Assembly (NCBI RefSeq): GCF_008365405.1
Contig: NZ_QOKV01000038.1
Coordinates: forward strand, 1 to 32,927
From: Azospirillum brasilense
Lineage (GTDB): Bacteria; Pseudomonadota; Alphaproteobacteria; Azospirillales; Azospirillaceae
Reading direction: 5' to 3'
DNA: 32,927 nt
The notes under the pieces were generated by a model. It ran no database searches. It saw only the letters and a list, made by a program, of their open reading frames with translations, and had not been told where the DNA came from. Positions 9,069 through 16,675 of this stretch are shown piece after piece. The translations under genes and the position numbers were made by a program. Numbering within the stretch: the stretch's first letter is position 1; every line of letters starts with the position of its first letter.

Positions 9069-10684
9069 TCCCTCTGCCGCAGCTTGTAGCGCTGGATCTT
9101 GCCCGTCTCCGTCCGCGGCAACTGCTCCAGGAACTCCACCGCGCGGGGGTACTTGTAGGGGGCGATCCGGTCCTTGACGTAGCATTGCAGCCGTTCCGCC
9201 AGATCGTCGCTGGGCCGCACGCCGTCGCGGGTGACGATGAAGGCCTTGGGGATGGAGCCGCGCAGCGGATCGGGCGCCGCGATCACCGCGCATTCCTCCA
9301 CCGCCTCGTGGCCAAGCAGGACGTCCTCCACCTCCAGGCCGGAAATCTTGTAGCCGGCGGAGACGATCAGGTCGTCGGTCCGCGCGTGATACCAGAAATA
9401 GCCGTCCTCATCCATGCGGAAGGCGTCACCGGTCAGGTTCCAGCCGCCCTGCACGTAATTCTCCTGGCGCGGGTCGTCCAGATAGATGCAGCCGGTCGGG
9501 CCGCGCACGGCCAGCCGTCCGATCTGGCCGGGGGGCAGCGGGGTCAAGCTGTCGTCGACCACGCGGGCCTCGTATCCCGGAACCACCGTGCCGGTAGCGC
9601 CGGGCCGGACGGCACCGGGGGGCGAATGCAGGACGGCGTTCAGCATCTCCGTGGTGCCGAAGCTGTCGAGGATCTCCATCCCCGTCACCGCCTGCCAGCC
9701 CTCCAACGTGGTGGCGGGCAGCGGCTCCCCCGCCGAGACGCAGGCGCGCAGCGTGCGCAGCCCCTCGGCCAGGGCCGGTTCCTCCTCGATGCGCGCGGTC
9801 ATGGCGCGGTAGACGGTCGGCACGGTGAACATCACCGTCGCCTTGTGCCGGGCGGTCATCTCCAGCAGCCGTTCCGGCGTGGCCCGGTCCAGCAGCACGA
9901 CCGACGCCCCCACCCGCAGCGGGAAGAGCAGCATCCCACCCTGGCCGTAAGCGAAGGCGAGCGACGGCGTGCCGCAGAACACGTCGTCGCCGCCGGTCTT
10001 CAGCAGCGATTGCGGCGACAGGTCGGCCACCGCCAGAAGGTCGCGGTGAAAATGCGCGGTCGCCTTGGGCTTGCCCGTGGTGCCGGAGGTGAAGGCGATC
10101 AGCGCCACGTCGTCGGCGGCGGTGTCCACCGCGGCGAAGCCGGCTTCGGTCTCCTCCAGCCGCCCCTCCAGGTCGCCGCCGTTGAAGGTCACGACGGGCA
10201 TCCCTCCGCCCATCGATTGCGCCGCCGCGGTGAGATCCCTGGCGAAGCGCGCGTCGCACAGCGCCAGCGAGACGGCGGCGCGCTCGATGATGCTTTCCAA
10301 TTCCGTCGCGCGCAGCAGCGGCATGGTCGGCACCACCACCGCGCCGGCCTTCAGCACCGCCAGCCAGCAGGCGGCGAGCATCGGCGTGTTGGTCCCGCGC
10401 ACCAGAACCCGGTTGCCCGGAACGATGCCGAACCGTTCGGTCAGCAGGCGCGCGATGCGGTCCACCGTGTCGCGGAAGCGGCCATAGCTCCACACGTCGC
10501 CGTTTCCGATGACACAGGGCCGTTCGTCCCAGCCGCGCTCCCGCCAGACGTCCAGCAGGGCCGCGGCGGCGTTGAGACGCTCGGGATAGGTGAGTTCGGG
10601 CCGGTCGTAGGAAAAATCGGGCATCTGCTCCGGCGGCGGCAGCCGGTCGCGGGTGAAACTGTCGATATGACCGGACCGGATCAT
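9047..10684 (-). CDS. AMP-forming aryl/acyl-CoA ligase (2-aminobenzoate/benzoate-CoA ligase-like)
   Basis: A 545-residue ANL-superfamily enzyme that would activate a carboxylic acid with ATP and CoA. The phosphate loop FTSGTTGKPK is at about residue 193. The adenylate motifs DSFGTTE and GYKISGLEVE follow, and the catalytic lysine is in RTETGKIQ near the C-terminus. The N-terminus (HIDSFTRDRLPPPEQMPDF) resembles the benzoate/2-aminobenzoate-CoA ligase family as I remember it; the exact acid is not proven. The start overlaps the MarR stop as ATGA. The pairing suggests that the ligase and its MarR regulator form a small aromatic-acid unit in which the CoA thioester acts as inducer, as in related systems (inference). 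Confidence 0.88.
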   Translation of the reverse strand: MIRSGHIDSFTRDRLPPPEQMPDFSYDRPELTYPERLNAAAALLDVWRERGWDERPCVIGNGDVWSYGRFRDTVDRIARLLTERFGIVPGNRVLVRGTNTPMLAACWLAVLKAGAVVVPTMPLLRATELESIIERAAVSLALCDARFARDLTAAAQSMGGGMPVVTFNGGDLEGRLEETEAGFAAVDTAADDVALIAFTSGTTGKPKATAHFHRDLLAVADLSPQSLLKTGGDDVFCGTPSLAFAYGQGGMLLFPLRVGASVVLLDRATPERLLEMTARHKATVMFTVPTVYRAMTARIEEEPALAEGLRTLRACVSAGEPLPATTLEGWQAVTGMEILDSFGTTEMLNAVLHSPPGAVRPGATGTVVPGYEARVVDDSLTPLPPGQIGRLAVRGPTGCIYLDDPRQENYVQGGWNLTGDAFRMDEDGYFWYHARTDDLIVSAGYKISGLEVEDVLLGHEAVEECAVIAAPDPLRGSIPKAFIVTRDGVRPSDDLAERLQCYVKDRIAPYKYPRAVEFLEQLPRTETGKIQRYKLRQREWVENED

Positions 10685-11214
10685 CCCCTCACGCCTCCGC
10701 CGCGCACCGTGTTCTTGAGCTTTCCCAACAGCCCCATCAACTGGACCACGTCGCTGTGGGGCATTCCCCCCGTCAGCTCGGCCAGCCAGCGGCGTTGCGC
10801 CGCCGCGATGGCCTGCGCCAGGGCGCTGCCTTCGGGAGTGATCCGGACGAACTGCATGCGCCGGTCATTCGACGCCGCGGCGCGCGTGACCAGCCCGTCC
10901 GTGGTCAACCGTTCTACAATGCCGGTGACGTTGCCGTTGGTGACCATCATGCGCTTCGACAGTTCTCCCATCGTCAGCCCCTCCGGCTGGCGGTCGAGCA
11001 GACACAGCAGGTCGAAACGCGGCTGGGTGGTGCTGAAGTCGTCGCGCAGACGGCTGCGCAGCCGGGCGCCGATCAGAACGGCGCACGCCGAAAGACGCAA
11101 CCAGAGGCGCATCTCCGGGGAGGCGGCAAGGTCAGCCGCTGCCTCCACATCGACCGACACGTCCCCCTGCGCCCCGGCCGATGCTTCGGCCGCTGCGGTG
11201 GCGGGTCCCTTCAC
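10681..11214 (-). CDS. MarR-family transcriptional regulator
   Basis: A 177-residue protein with a winged HTH at about residues 60-135. TMGELSKRMMVTNGNVTGIVERLTTDGLVTR and the wing motif NDRRMQFVRITPEG are textbook MarR. The N-terminal 30 residues are low-complexity and probably disordered. The start is GTG at 11214, preceded by GGAGTGGAGAC; a shorter start near MRLWLRL is possible. It is translationally coupled to the CoA ligase. MarR proteins beside aromatic-CoA ligases usually repress the operon until the CoA thioester appears. A palindrome at 11323-11339 is a candidate site. Confidence 0.92.
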   Translation of the reverse strand: MKGPATAAAEASAGAQGDVSVDVEAAADLAASPEMRLWLRLSACAVLIGARLRSRLRDDFSTTQPRFDLLCLLDRQPEGLTMGELSKRMMVTNGNVTGIVERLTTDGLVTRAAASNDRRMQFVRITPEGSALAQAIAAAQRRWLAELTGGMPHSDVVQLMGLLGKLKNTVRGGGVRG

Positions 11215-11322
11215 GGTCTGTCTCCACTCCCGGTGGGAGGCATCCGCCGCAGCGCCGCCTCCTCTTCGTTCGAAGGCTTACTGTAGTTGGACGCTCGGCT
11301 TTTGAGCCATGCAAGGAAAGAA

Positions 11323-11339
11323 TGCTTGGTGCACAAGCA
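11323..11339. promoter_or_regulatory. Candidate MarR operator palindrome
   Basis: TGCTTG and CAAGCA are perfect 6-bp arms around GTGCA, 17 bp in all, which is the usual size of a MarR dimer site. It lies about 110 bp upstream of the MarR start and 51 bp past the stop of the convergently placed neighbour. No convincing -35/-10 pair was found around it. Confidence 0.35.
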
Positions 11340-11389
11340 ATAATCATCTGCGCAGGGATCGGGCGCTTTCATCCCGAGCGCGACGCAGC

Positions 11390-11938
11390 CTACTCGGCGC
11401 TCAGATACAGGTCGATTTCGGCCTGCTCCATGACGTGGGCGGTGCCGTGGATGATGCCATTGGCGACCTGGATGATCCGGTGGATCATCGCGACGGAGGT
11501 CTGGCAGTCCATCCGCAGCTTGTCGCTCGCCCCATCCTGGATGTCGACGGACACGCGCTCCAGCGTGTGGCGGACCACCTGATGCGCCTGGGCGATGGTG
11601 TCCTCGAACGGCCGTTTGAACTTGGCAGGGACGTGGCCGTACGCCTCGATGGCCAAGTCCTTGTCCGAGAAGCCGCTGTCGCGGAAATGCTCCTGGTAGC
11701 TCTTGGGCTGCCAGATCAGGCATTCCTCCAGCATGTCCGGCATGTCCGGAATCATCTCGATCAGCATCACGATTTCGTTGAAGTGATTGAGATAGTCGGT
11801 CGCCAACAGAGTCTTGTCGGAAATGTTGGTGCCGACCACGCGCTGCCGCCAAGCGTGGAAATCCGCCAGTTCGTCCGGCGGCATGCCATCGGTCACCGAC
11901 GGATCTGAATCTGGCGGATCGAAGTCTGGTTCGGTCAT
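11390..11938 (-). CDS. Uncharacterised 182-residue protein
   Basis: I do not recognise the family by name. The first 20 residues are acidic and proline-rich (MTEPDFDPPDSDPSVTDGMP). The rest is an all-helical soluble domain containing TDYLNHFNEIVMLIEMIPDMPDMLEE, WQPKSYQEHFRDSGFSDKDLAIEAYGHVP and a C-terminal MIHRIIQVANGIIHGTAHV. The evenly conserved look of these blocks suggests a genuine lineage-specific protein. There is no signal peptide. In-frame ATGs at 11953 and 11971 are alternative starts and none has a strong ribosome site. It stands alone, with a terminator upstream at 12101-12149. Confidence 0.75.
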   Translation of the reverse strand: MTEPDFDPPDSDPSVTDGMPPDELADFHAWRQRVVGTNISDKTLLATDYLNHFNEIVMLIEMIPDMPDMLEECLIWQPKSYQEHFRDSGFSDKDLAIEAYGHVPAKFKRPFEDTIAQAHQVVRHTLERVSVDIQDGASDKLRMDCQTSVAMIHRIIQVANGIIHGTAHVMEQAEIDLYLSAE

Positions 11939-12100
11939 ACGCGACTCTGGCATACGCGGTTCGACAGGCATGGGTCTGGCGAGGCGGTGCCGGGCGGCTT
12001 CAAAGCCGTTCCGCCACCGGTGCGCGACGCCGGGGACAGTCAGTAATATCGCACTCATCCCCGCGCAAGCCCACGCGTCTGCTTTTTTTCGCTGCCCCGC

Positions 12101-12149
12101 AAAAAAAACGCCGCCGGCGCGTCCCCGTTGGGACAGGCGCTGCGGCGGC
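12101..12149 (-). terminator. Intrinsic terminator with T8, no upstream gene
   Basis: Read on the minus strand, a GC stem (ends near 12149 and 12110, loop at 12126-12129, two small internal bulges) is followed by eight consecutive T (A8 at 12101-12108). This is the clearest intrinsic terminator of the left half. No minus-strand protein gene lies between it and purU (ends at 13350), so it probably ends a non-coding transcript. Confidence 0.7.
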
Positions 12150-12283
12150 AGTGACTGGCGGTTCAGGGAGGAATCACACCATTGGCTTTCCCAACAACCG
12201 TCCCTTGCCGATTGTTCCACTCCCCTCGCACAGGCGGCGAACCCAACGGCCGTGCGGTGACCCAAGAGACCTTGCGCCCAAGC
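12101..12283 (-). ncRNA. Candidate small RNA divergent from phyR
   Basis: This is inferred from the orphan terminator. A minus-strand TATACT (12290-12295) would place a 5' end near 12283 and give an RNA of about 180 nt. The -35 region is poor. The transcript would contain TTCCTCCC (about 12166-12173), an anti-Shine-Dalgarno sequence of the kind found in loops of many alphaproteobacterial sRNAs. No family is recognised. Confidence 0.25.
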
Positions 12284-12503
12284 AAAAGAAGTATAGCTCC
12301 GCCCGATCGGTTAGGCGGCTTAATCCAATCAAGCTATCCCGAATAACCCTTTCGTCGTCACTCCCGATACGGCGCGAACTGCGCCATATGAAATTAACTT
12401 TGTAAGCGATCGGACGGGAACATTCGGCAAAGTCCGGAAAACGCGGCAGGCAAGCCGGTGCACCTCGGCGGTCCGCACTGGCTGGAGGTACGGGGAAAAC
12501 GTC

Positions 12504-13289
12504 ATGGATCACAACACCCGCCACCTGATGGAACATCTGCCTTACTTGCGACGCTATGCGCGGGCCTTGACCGGCACGTCGAAGCAGGGGGATGCCCTGG
12601 TGACGCGCACGCTGGAATGGTACCTGGACGGGCCGGCGGCGGCGGACCCTTCGCGCGGCTCGCTCTACCGGCACCTGAACCAGTTGCAGGACAGTTCCGG
12701 CGCTCGGGCCGGCGCTCCCGGCGCCCATCCGGTCGAAGCCGCGCTGCACAGTCTGGACGAGATGGACCGCCGGCTCTACCTGCTGGTCAACCTGGAGGAC
12801 CTGCCGGTCGCCGACGCCGCCACCGTGCTGGGGATCGCCCCGGAAGACGCCGTGGAGCGGCTGAACTTCGCGCGCGAGCGGGTGCGGTCGAAGCTGACGG
12901 CAACGATTCTGATCGTCGAGGACGATGCCATCATCGCCTTCGATCTGGCGGAGACGGTGCGCGGCATGGGCCACACCGTCTGCGGCAATGCAGCCACCAT
13001 GGACGAGGCGCTGACGCTGGCCTCCCGCCATTCGCCGACGCTGGCGCTGATGGACATCCGACTGGCCGACGGCGACAACGGGATCGAGGTGGCGCGGGAG
13101 CTTCGCCGCCAACGTTTCCTGCCGGTGATTTTCGTCACCGCCTTCCCCAATGAGCTGGCCAAGCAGGGCGTGGAGCATCTGGGCCCGGTGATCCCCAAGC
13201 CCTTCACGCGCGAGCAGATCGAACAGGCGATCACCCGCGCCGTCTTCACCCCCCATCCCGAGGAAGCCTCGCTCGCCATGAAGCATTGA
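12504..13289 (+). CDS. phyR: PhyR-type general stress response regulator
   Basis: A 261-residue anti-anti-sigma regulator. The N-terminal part (residues 1-130) resembles an ECF sigma factor, with LPYLRRYARALTG and LPVADAATVLGIAPEDAVERLNFARERVR, but acts as a decoy. The C-terminal part (133-250) is a receiver domain with VEDD, phospho-acceptor D184 (LMDIRLADG), FVTAF and the conserved K of PKPF. When phosphorylated, PhyR captures NepR and frees sigma EcfG. No nepR, ecfG or sensor kinase is next to it, which is unusual because these are commonly linked, so the partners must be elsewhere. GGGGA sits 7 bp before the ATG. Confidence 0.93.
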   Translation: MDHNTRHLMEHLPYLRRYARALTGTSKQGDALVTRTLEWYLDGPAAADPSRGSLYRHLNQLQDSSGARAGAPGAHPVEAALHSLDEMDRRLYLLVNLEDLPVADAATVLGIAPEDAVERLNFARERVRSKLTATILIVEDDAIIAFDLAETVRGMGHTVCGNAATMDEALTLASRHSPTLALMDIRLADGDNGIEVARELRRQRFLPVIFVTAFPNELAKQGVEHLGPVIPKPFTREQIEQAITRAVFTPHPEEASLAMKH

Positions 13290-13329
13290 GGTTCCGAGAG
13301 GGGTGCGGAGGCCAGCCGGCGTTGTTTGA

Positions 13330-13355
13330 AGACCGCCTACTTAGACCGCCTACTT
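13330..13355. repeat. 13-bp tandem duplication at the purU stop
   Basis: AGACCGCCTACTT occurs twice in direct succession (13330-13342 and 13343-13355). The second copy covers the purU stop codon. It lies in the short gap between convergent phyR and purU and looks like a slippage duplication. Confidence 0.8.
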
Positions 13356-14216
13356 GAAGACCACGGTGCGTCCGCCATTCAGCAGGACGCGGTGTTCGAC
13401 ATGATAGCGGACCGCCCGAGCCAGCACGATGTTCTCGATGTCGCGCCCGATGGCCACCAGGTCGTCGGGCGTCATCGTGTGATCGACGCGCTCCGCCTCC
13501 TGCTCGATGATCGGACCCTCGTCCAGGTTCGAGGTGACGTAATGGGCGGTGGCGCCGATCAGCTTCACGCCGCGGGCGTGCGCCTGATGGTACGGCTTGG
13601 CGCCCTTGAAGCTGGGCAGGAAGGAATGGTGGATGTTGATGACCCGCCCGGCCATCCGCTCGCACAGGGCCGGAGACAGCACCTGCATGTAACGGGCGAG
13701 CACGACCAGATCGATCTTTTCCTGCTCCGCGATCTCCAGCAGACGGGCCTCCTGCTGGGCCTTGCTGTCGTTGGTCACCGGCAGGTAATGGAAGGGAATG
13801 TTGTGCCACGCCGCGAGCTGGTAGAAGTCGCGGTGGTTGGACACGATGGCCGGGATCTCGATGGGCAGATAGCCGGTGCGGTAGCGGTACAGCAGGTCGT
13901 TCAGGCAATGCCCGAACTTCGAGACCATGATCAGCACCCGCTGGCGTCGCCCGGCGTCGTGCAGCTTCCAGGTCATGCCGAAGCGTTCGGCCACCTGCTC
14001 GGCGAAGGCCGCCTGAAGCTCGGCCTGCGACGGCCCCGACGCGGCGGCTGAGAAATGAATGCGCAGGAAGAAGAGATTGGTCCCGCGGTCGCCGAACTGC
14101 GCGCTGTCGATGATGTTGCACGACCGCTCGGCCAGGAATCCCGACACGGCGTAGACGATGCCCACGGCATCGGGGCACGAGACGGTGAGGATGTATTCAG
14201 AAGCGGTGCCGGACAT
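13350..14216 (-). CDS. purU: Formyltetrahydrofolate deformylase
   Basis: Hydrolyses 10-formyl-tetrahydrofolate to formate and tetrahydrofolate, balancing the one-carbon pool and supplying formate. The 288 residues match the family. An N-terminal ACT domain (about 5-80: YILTVSCPDAVGIVYAVSGFLAERSCNI) is followed by the formyltransferase fold. The catalytic Asn-His-Asp set is visible: N194 and H196 in INIHHSFLPSFKGAKPY, and the Asp of SNLDEGPIIEQ. The start ATG at 14216 has GGTAGG upstream. It is convergent with phyR and divergent from the 128-residue gene at 14386. No glycine-cleavage genes are beside it. Confidence 0.96.
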   Translation of the reverse strand: MSGTASEYILTVSCPDAVGIVYAVSGFLAERSCNIIDSAQFGDRGTNLFFLRIHFSAAASGPSQAELQAAFAEQVAERFGMTWKLHDAGRRQRVLIMVSKFGHCLNDLLYRYRTGYLPIEIPAIVSNHRDFYQLAAWHNIPFHYLPVTNDSKAQQEARLLEIAEQEKIDLVVLARYMQVLSPALCERMAGRVINIHHSFLPSFKGAKPYHQAHARGVKLIGATAHYVTSNLDEGPIIEQEAERVDHTMTPDDLVAIGRDIENIVLARAVRYHVEHRVLLNGGRTVVFK

Positions 14217-14385
14217 GCGCGCCTACCGTTGCGACCTGGAATCAAGGGCGGATTCCGTAGCACGATCGTCCGCGGGATGCATCGTGCAATGTGGGAATAC
14301 CGGAACGCCCCTTCGGCAGCATTTGGTAAGGAATCCCATGCGACAATGCACCGTTTCGGCATTGGGCCGACCGCGGAGGCGAGCC

Positions 14386-14772
14386 ATGGGCATGGGCGGC
14401 AAGATCATCGGCGAATACGCCAAGGGCAAGGTTGACAAGCTGCTGACGCCGGAAGCGGCGGAAAGCACGTCGCGGCACCGGATCATGCACTTCCTGGAAA
14501 ACATGGAAGCGGCGGTCCTGGAAGCGAACTGTGAGGTGATGGGGCGCGAGCTTCCCAACCTCAATCAGACCTCCTTCCTGCGCATGGCCGTACGGGTGGC
14601 GGAACTGCGGGCCGACTATCTGCGGGCCGGGCTGAAGGTGGCGGATCACCGACACCCCAACGCCGCCGCCATCGAGGAACTGGCCCGCGTCCGCCGCGCC
14701 TACGAGGAGATGCAGGCGGTCTTCGAAGCGGCGGAACGGGTGATCGAGCGGGGGTATGTGAAGCTGGGATGA
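14386..14772 (+). CDS. Uncharacterised 128-residue helical protein
   Basis: I do not recognise the family. A short glycine-rich start (MGMGGKIIGEYAKGKVDKLL) is followed by four or so amphipathic helices rich in Glu, Arg and Ala (HFLENMEAAVLEANCEVMG, RMAVRVAELRADYLRAGLKVA, AAAIEELARVRRAYEEMQAVFEAAERVIERGYV), probably a cytoplasmic helical bundle. There is no signal peptide or membrane segment. The ATG at 14386 is fixed by a GGAGG site 6-7 bp upstream; the frame is open further back but there it overlaps the start of purU. It is transcribed alone, 43 bp from the convergent gene at 14816. Confidence 0.75.
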   Translation: MGMGGKIIGEYAKGKVDKLLTPEAAESTSRHRIMHFLENMEAAVLEANCEVMGRELPNLNQTSFLRMAVRVAELRADYLRAGLKVADHRHPNAAAIEELARVRRAYEEMQAVFEAAERVIERGYVKLG

Positions 14773-14815
14773 GTGAACCCGTCCCCAGCGTCACAATCCG
14801 GTCGCGTCCAGCGCG

Positions 14816-15337
14816 TCAGGCGTCCATTCCGGGGTGGCGGTAGACCATCGGCCCCGGCCCGCCCTCTTCGCCGTTCTTTTCCGGAAGCTGGGGCTGCGGC
14901 AGGGCGTAGAATTTCGGCTTGTCGGGGTCCAGCGTGTTTTCGAAGGGCAGCGTCATCGCCATGCCGGACCGGTTCTTCTCCGCCTCGCGCATGGCCTGCT
15001 GGAGCTGTTCGGCCAGCGTCTGGTCCCAGGCCAGCTTGTAATAGCGCGGCTCGGCCCCGCCCTCCAGCTGGAGCCACAGGTAGATCCCCTGCCCCTCCTT
15101 GATCTGGGCGCCCAGAATGGTGGCTTGGGCGGCGGCGCTCTGCGCCCATTCCATGCGGACCGGCTTCGGCTTGCTCAGCAGGTCGGCCATGCCGGCGTAG
15201 GCGACGGGCATGAAGCCGATGGAGACGGCCACCGCCGACACCTTCACCCACAGCCGGCGCGGCGCCCAGATGGCGATGGTGGCGAGCGTGGCGGCCAGCG
15301 CGACCGCGGCGACCTGGAAGTCGAGCAGTTGGGTCAT
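14816..15337 (-). CDS. Membrane-anchored protein of an ExbB-type operon
   Basis: A 173-residue protein of no recognised family. Two hydrophobic segments at the N-terminus (FQVAAVALAATLATIAIW, VSAVAVSIGFMPVAYAGMADLL) are followed by a hydrophilic domain of about 115 residues with a compact alpha/beta look (GIYLWLQLEGGAEPRYYKLAWDQTLAEQLQQAMREAEK) and a proline-rich end. Its ATG overlaps the stop of the previous gene (ATGA) and it has a GGGAGG ribosome site. It is therefore the third gene of the operon with the ExbB-like channel and the beta-rich anchor, and presumably part of the same membrane complex (inference). Confidence 0.78.
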   Translation of the reverse strand: MTQLLDFQVAAVALAATLATIAIWAPRRLWVKVSAVAVSIGFMPVAYAGMADLLSKPKPVRMEWAQSAAAQATILGAQIKEGQGIYLWLQLEGGAEPRYYKLAWDQTLAEQLQQAMREAEKNRSGMAMTLPFENTLDPDKPKFYALPQPQLPEKNGEEGGPGPMVYRHPGMDA

Positions 15338-15945
15338 GATTTCCTCCCGCTGCGCAGGGGCTTGTAGAGGCTGTGCACGCTGTCGCCGACCAGTTCGCCG
15401 GACTCGGTCAGCTTGAAGCGGAAGACGGTCAGTTCCTGCCCCTCCCGGTCCAACTGGACGGTGGTGGCGAGAAGCTGGCGCGCGTTGTCGCCGTCCGGCC
15501 GCTTGGCGCTGACCACCACGGTGACCGGGACCGGGAAGACCGCCGCCTTGTTGCGGTAGAGATGCAGGTTCACCGCATATTCGCCGGGCGGAATGCCGCG
15601 GCTGTAGCTGGCCTCGTAATTCAGCTTCGTCGGGTCGGCGTTGCGGCCGAGATCGTCGCGCAGCAGATTGAAGATCACGCCGGACTTGTTGGAATAGCCG
15701 ACCGGCACGTCGCCCGGCGCCCCCACCCACAGGTCCACGTCGGCGTCCAGCTCGTCGGGCCAGCGGGCCTCGACCATCACGTTGCCGGGCGCCGCGACGC
15801 CCGCCGTGTCGGCCTGCTTCGCCTCCGGCCGGATGTGGGGAAGCAGCAGGATGACGACCGCCACGAAGCCGCAGAGCGCCAGCGTGATGACGTCGCGGAA
15901 GACGGTGCCGGCGTCGTCCTCCTCGAACTGGTCAAGGGCCTGCAT
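15334..15945 (-). CDS. ExbD-like membrane anchor with beta-rich periplasmic domain
   Basis: A 203-residue protein. A short cytoplasmic end is followed by one membrane helix that begins FRDVITLALCGFVAVVILLLP. D18 stands where ExbD/TolR carry the proton-carrying aspartate (compare the family pattern F-x-D-V near the cytoplasmic end of the helix). The rest (about residues 55-200) is periplasmic and beta-rich. The block DADVDLWVGAPGDVPVGYSNKSG and IPPGEYAVNLHLYRN resemble DUF2135/YfaP-type sandwich domains rather than the normal ExbD domain or an OmpA peptidoglycan binder. It overlaps the channel gene by 14 bp and the next gene by 4 bp. The stator role is inferred. Confidence 0.75.
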   Translation of the reverse strand: MQALDQFEEDDAGTVFRDVITLALCGFVAVVILLLPHIRPEAKQADTAGVAAPGNVMVEARWPDELDADVDLWVGAPGDVPVGYSNKSGVIFNLLRDDLGRNADPTKLNYEASYSRGIPPGEYAVNLHLYRNKAAVFPVPVTVVVSAKRPDGDNARQLLATTVQLDREGQELTVFRFKLTESGELVGDSVHSLYKPLRSGRKS

Positions 15946-16675
15946 GGCGTTCCCCCACGGCGACGATCTCGGTGATCAGGTTCACCATGGCGCCAGACAG
16001 CAGGCCGATGTTGATGTTCAGCCAGATGTTCAGGACGCCGCCGACCAGCGTGGTGTAGAGCGCGACCGCCATGCCCTCGATCAGCTTCGATACCATCGGT
16101 CCGATGGCGGCAACGTCGCCGGCTTTTTCCGGGTCGACTCCCGACAGGGCCATGATGAAGCCGATGACCGTCCCGATCAGACCGAGGATCACCAGAGTCG
16201 AGGAGATCTGCCGCACCGTGCCGATGCGCGCCGACAGCTTGAATTTCAGGGACGACGCGGCGATCGACCGCGCCCCGGAATCCCTCCCGCGGACCTCCGC
16301 CAGATAGCGCGCGGCGCGCGACGGGACGGACGGGTCGAACTCCTTGGCGCGGTTCAGCTCGCGGCTGGTGCGCAGGATGCGTTGCGCCGACAGGCCCAGC
16401 CCGGCCAGGAAGACCAGGAAGATCAGCAGGCAGAGATGCGTGCTGTCGGTGGCGATGATGGGGTCGATCAACCCTTCCGCCCAGGCGGCGGCGAGAAGCG
16501 TGAAGCCCACGGCGTTGACGACCGCGAAGCGCAGAAGCAGCAGATAGCGTTGCGACACCAGCGACAGGCCGGCGGTCAGTTGGCCGCCATGTCGGCGGCG
16601 CACGGTGGGCACGAGGGAATGAACGGGGACGTTCTGGGCGTCATCGGCCATGGCGTCCGAAACAGCGTCCGACAT
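15932..16675 (-). CDS. MotA/TolQ/ExbB-family proton channel protein
   Basis: A 247-residue inner-membrane protein with about four hydrophobic segments (residues about 47-68, 80-98, 157-178 and 200-222). The diagnostic blocks are LVILGLIGTVIGFIMALSG and EGMAVALYTTLVGGVLNIWLN, which match the pore helices of ExbB, TolQ and MotA. Such proteins form a pentamer that uses proton flow to move a partner. The ATG at 16675 has GGAGGG about 8 bp upstream; longer starts are less likely. It is the first gene of a three-gene overlapping operon. No TonB, TolA or flagellar motor gene is nearby, so the driven function is unknown. Confidence 0.88.
   Translation of the reverse strand: MSDAVSDAMADDAQNVPVHSLVPTVRRRHGGQLTAGLSLVSQRYLLLLRFAVVNAVGFTLLAAAWAEGLIDPIIATDSTHLCLLIFLVFLAGLGLSAQRILRTSRELNRAKEFDPSVPSRAARYLAEVRGRDSGARSIAASSLKFKLSARIGTVRQISSTLVILGLIGTVIGFIMALSGVDPEKAGDVAAIGPMVSKLIEGMAVALYTTLVGGVLNIWLNINIGLLSGAMVNLITEIVAVGERHAGP

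Larger units (their letters stand above)
11939..12503. other. 565-bp intergenic region before phyR
   Basis: No convincing protein gene lies here. The long open frames on both strands have no family features and no ribosome sites. The left part must hold the promoter of the 182-residue gene. Around 12101-12149 is a minus-strand intrinsic terminator, which implies a transcript starting between it and phyR. The right part (12300-12500) is AT-richer and must carry the phyR promoter. GGAAC at 12417 is followed by no CGTT at the spacing needed for an EcfG promoter. Confidence 0.5.

Noticed and set aside
12417..12441. GGAAC upstream of phyR as an EcfG-type promoter
   Set aside because: No CGTT-like -10 occurs 16-17 bp downstream; the bases there are GAAAAC.
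12174..13286. 370-residue minus-strand frame opposite phyR
   Set aside because: It is a shadow of phyR, whose sigma-like and receiver motifs are unmistakable.
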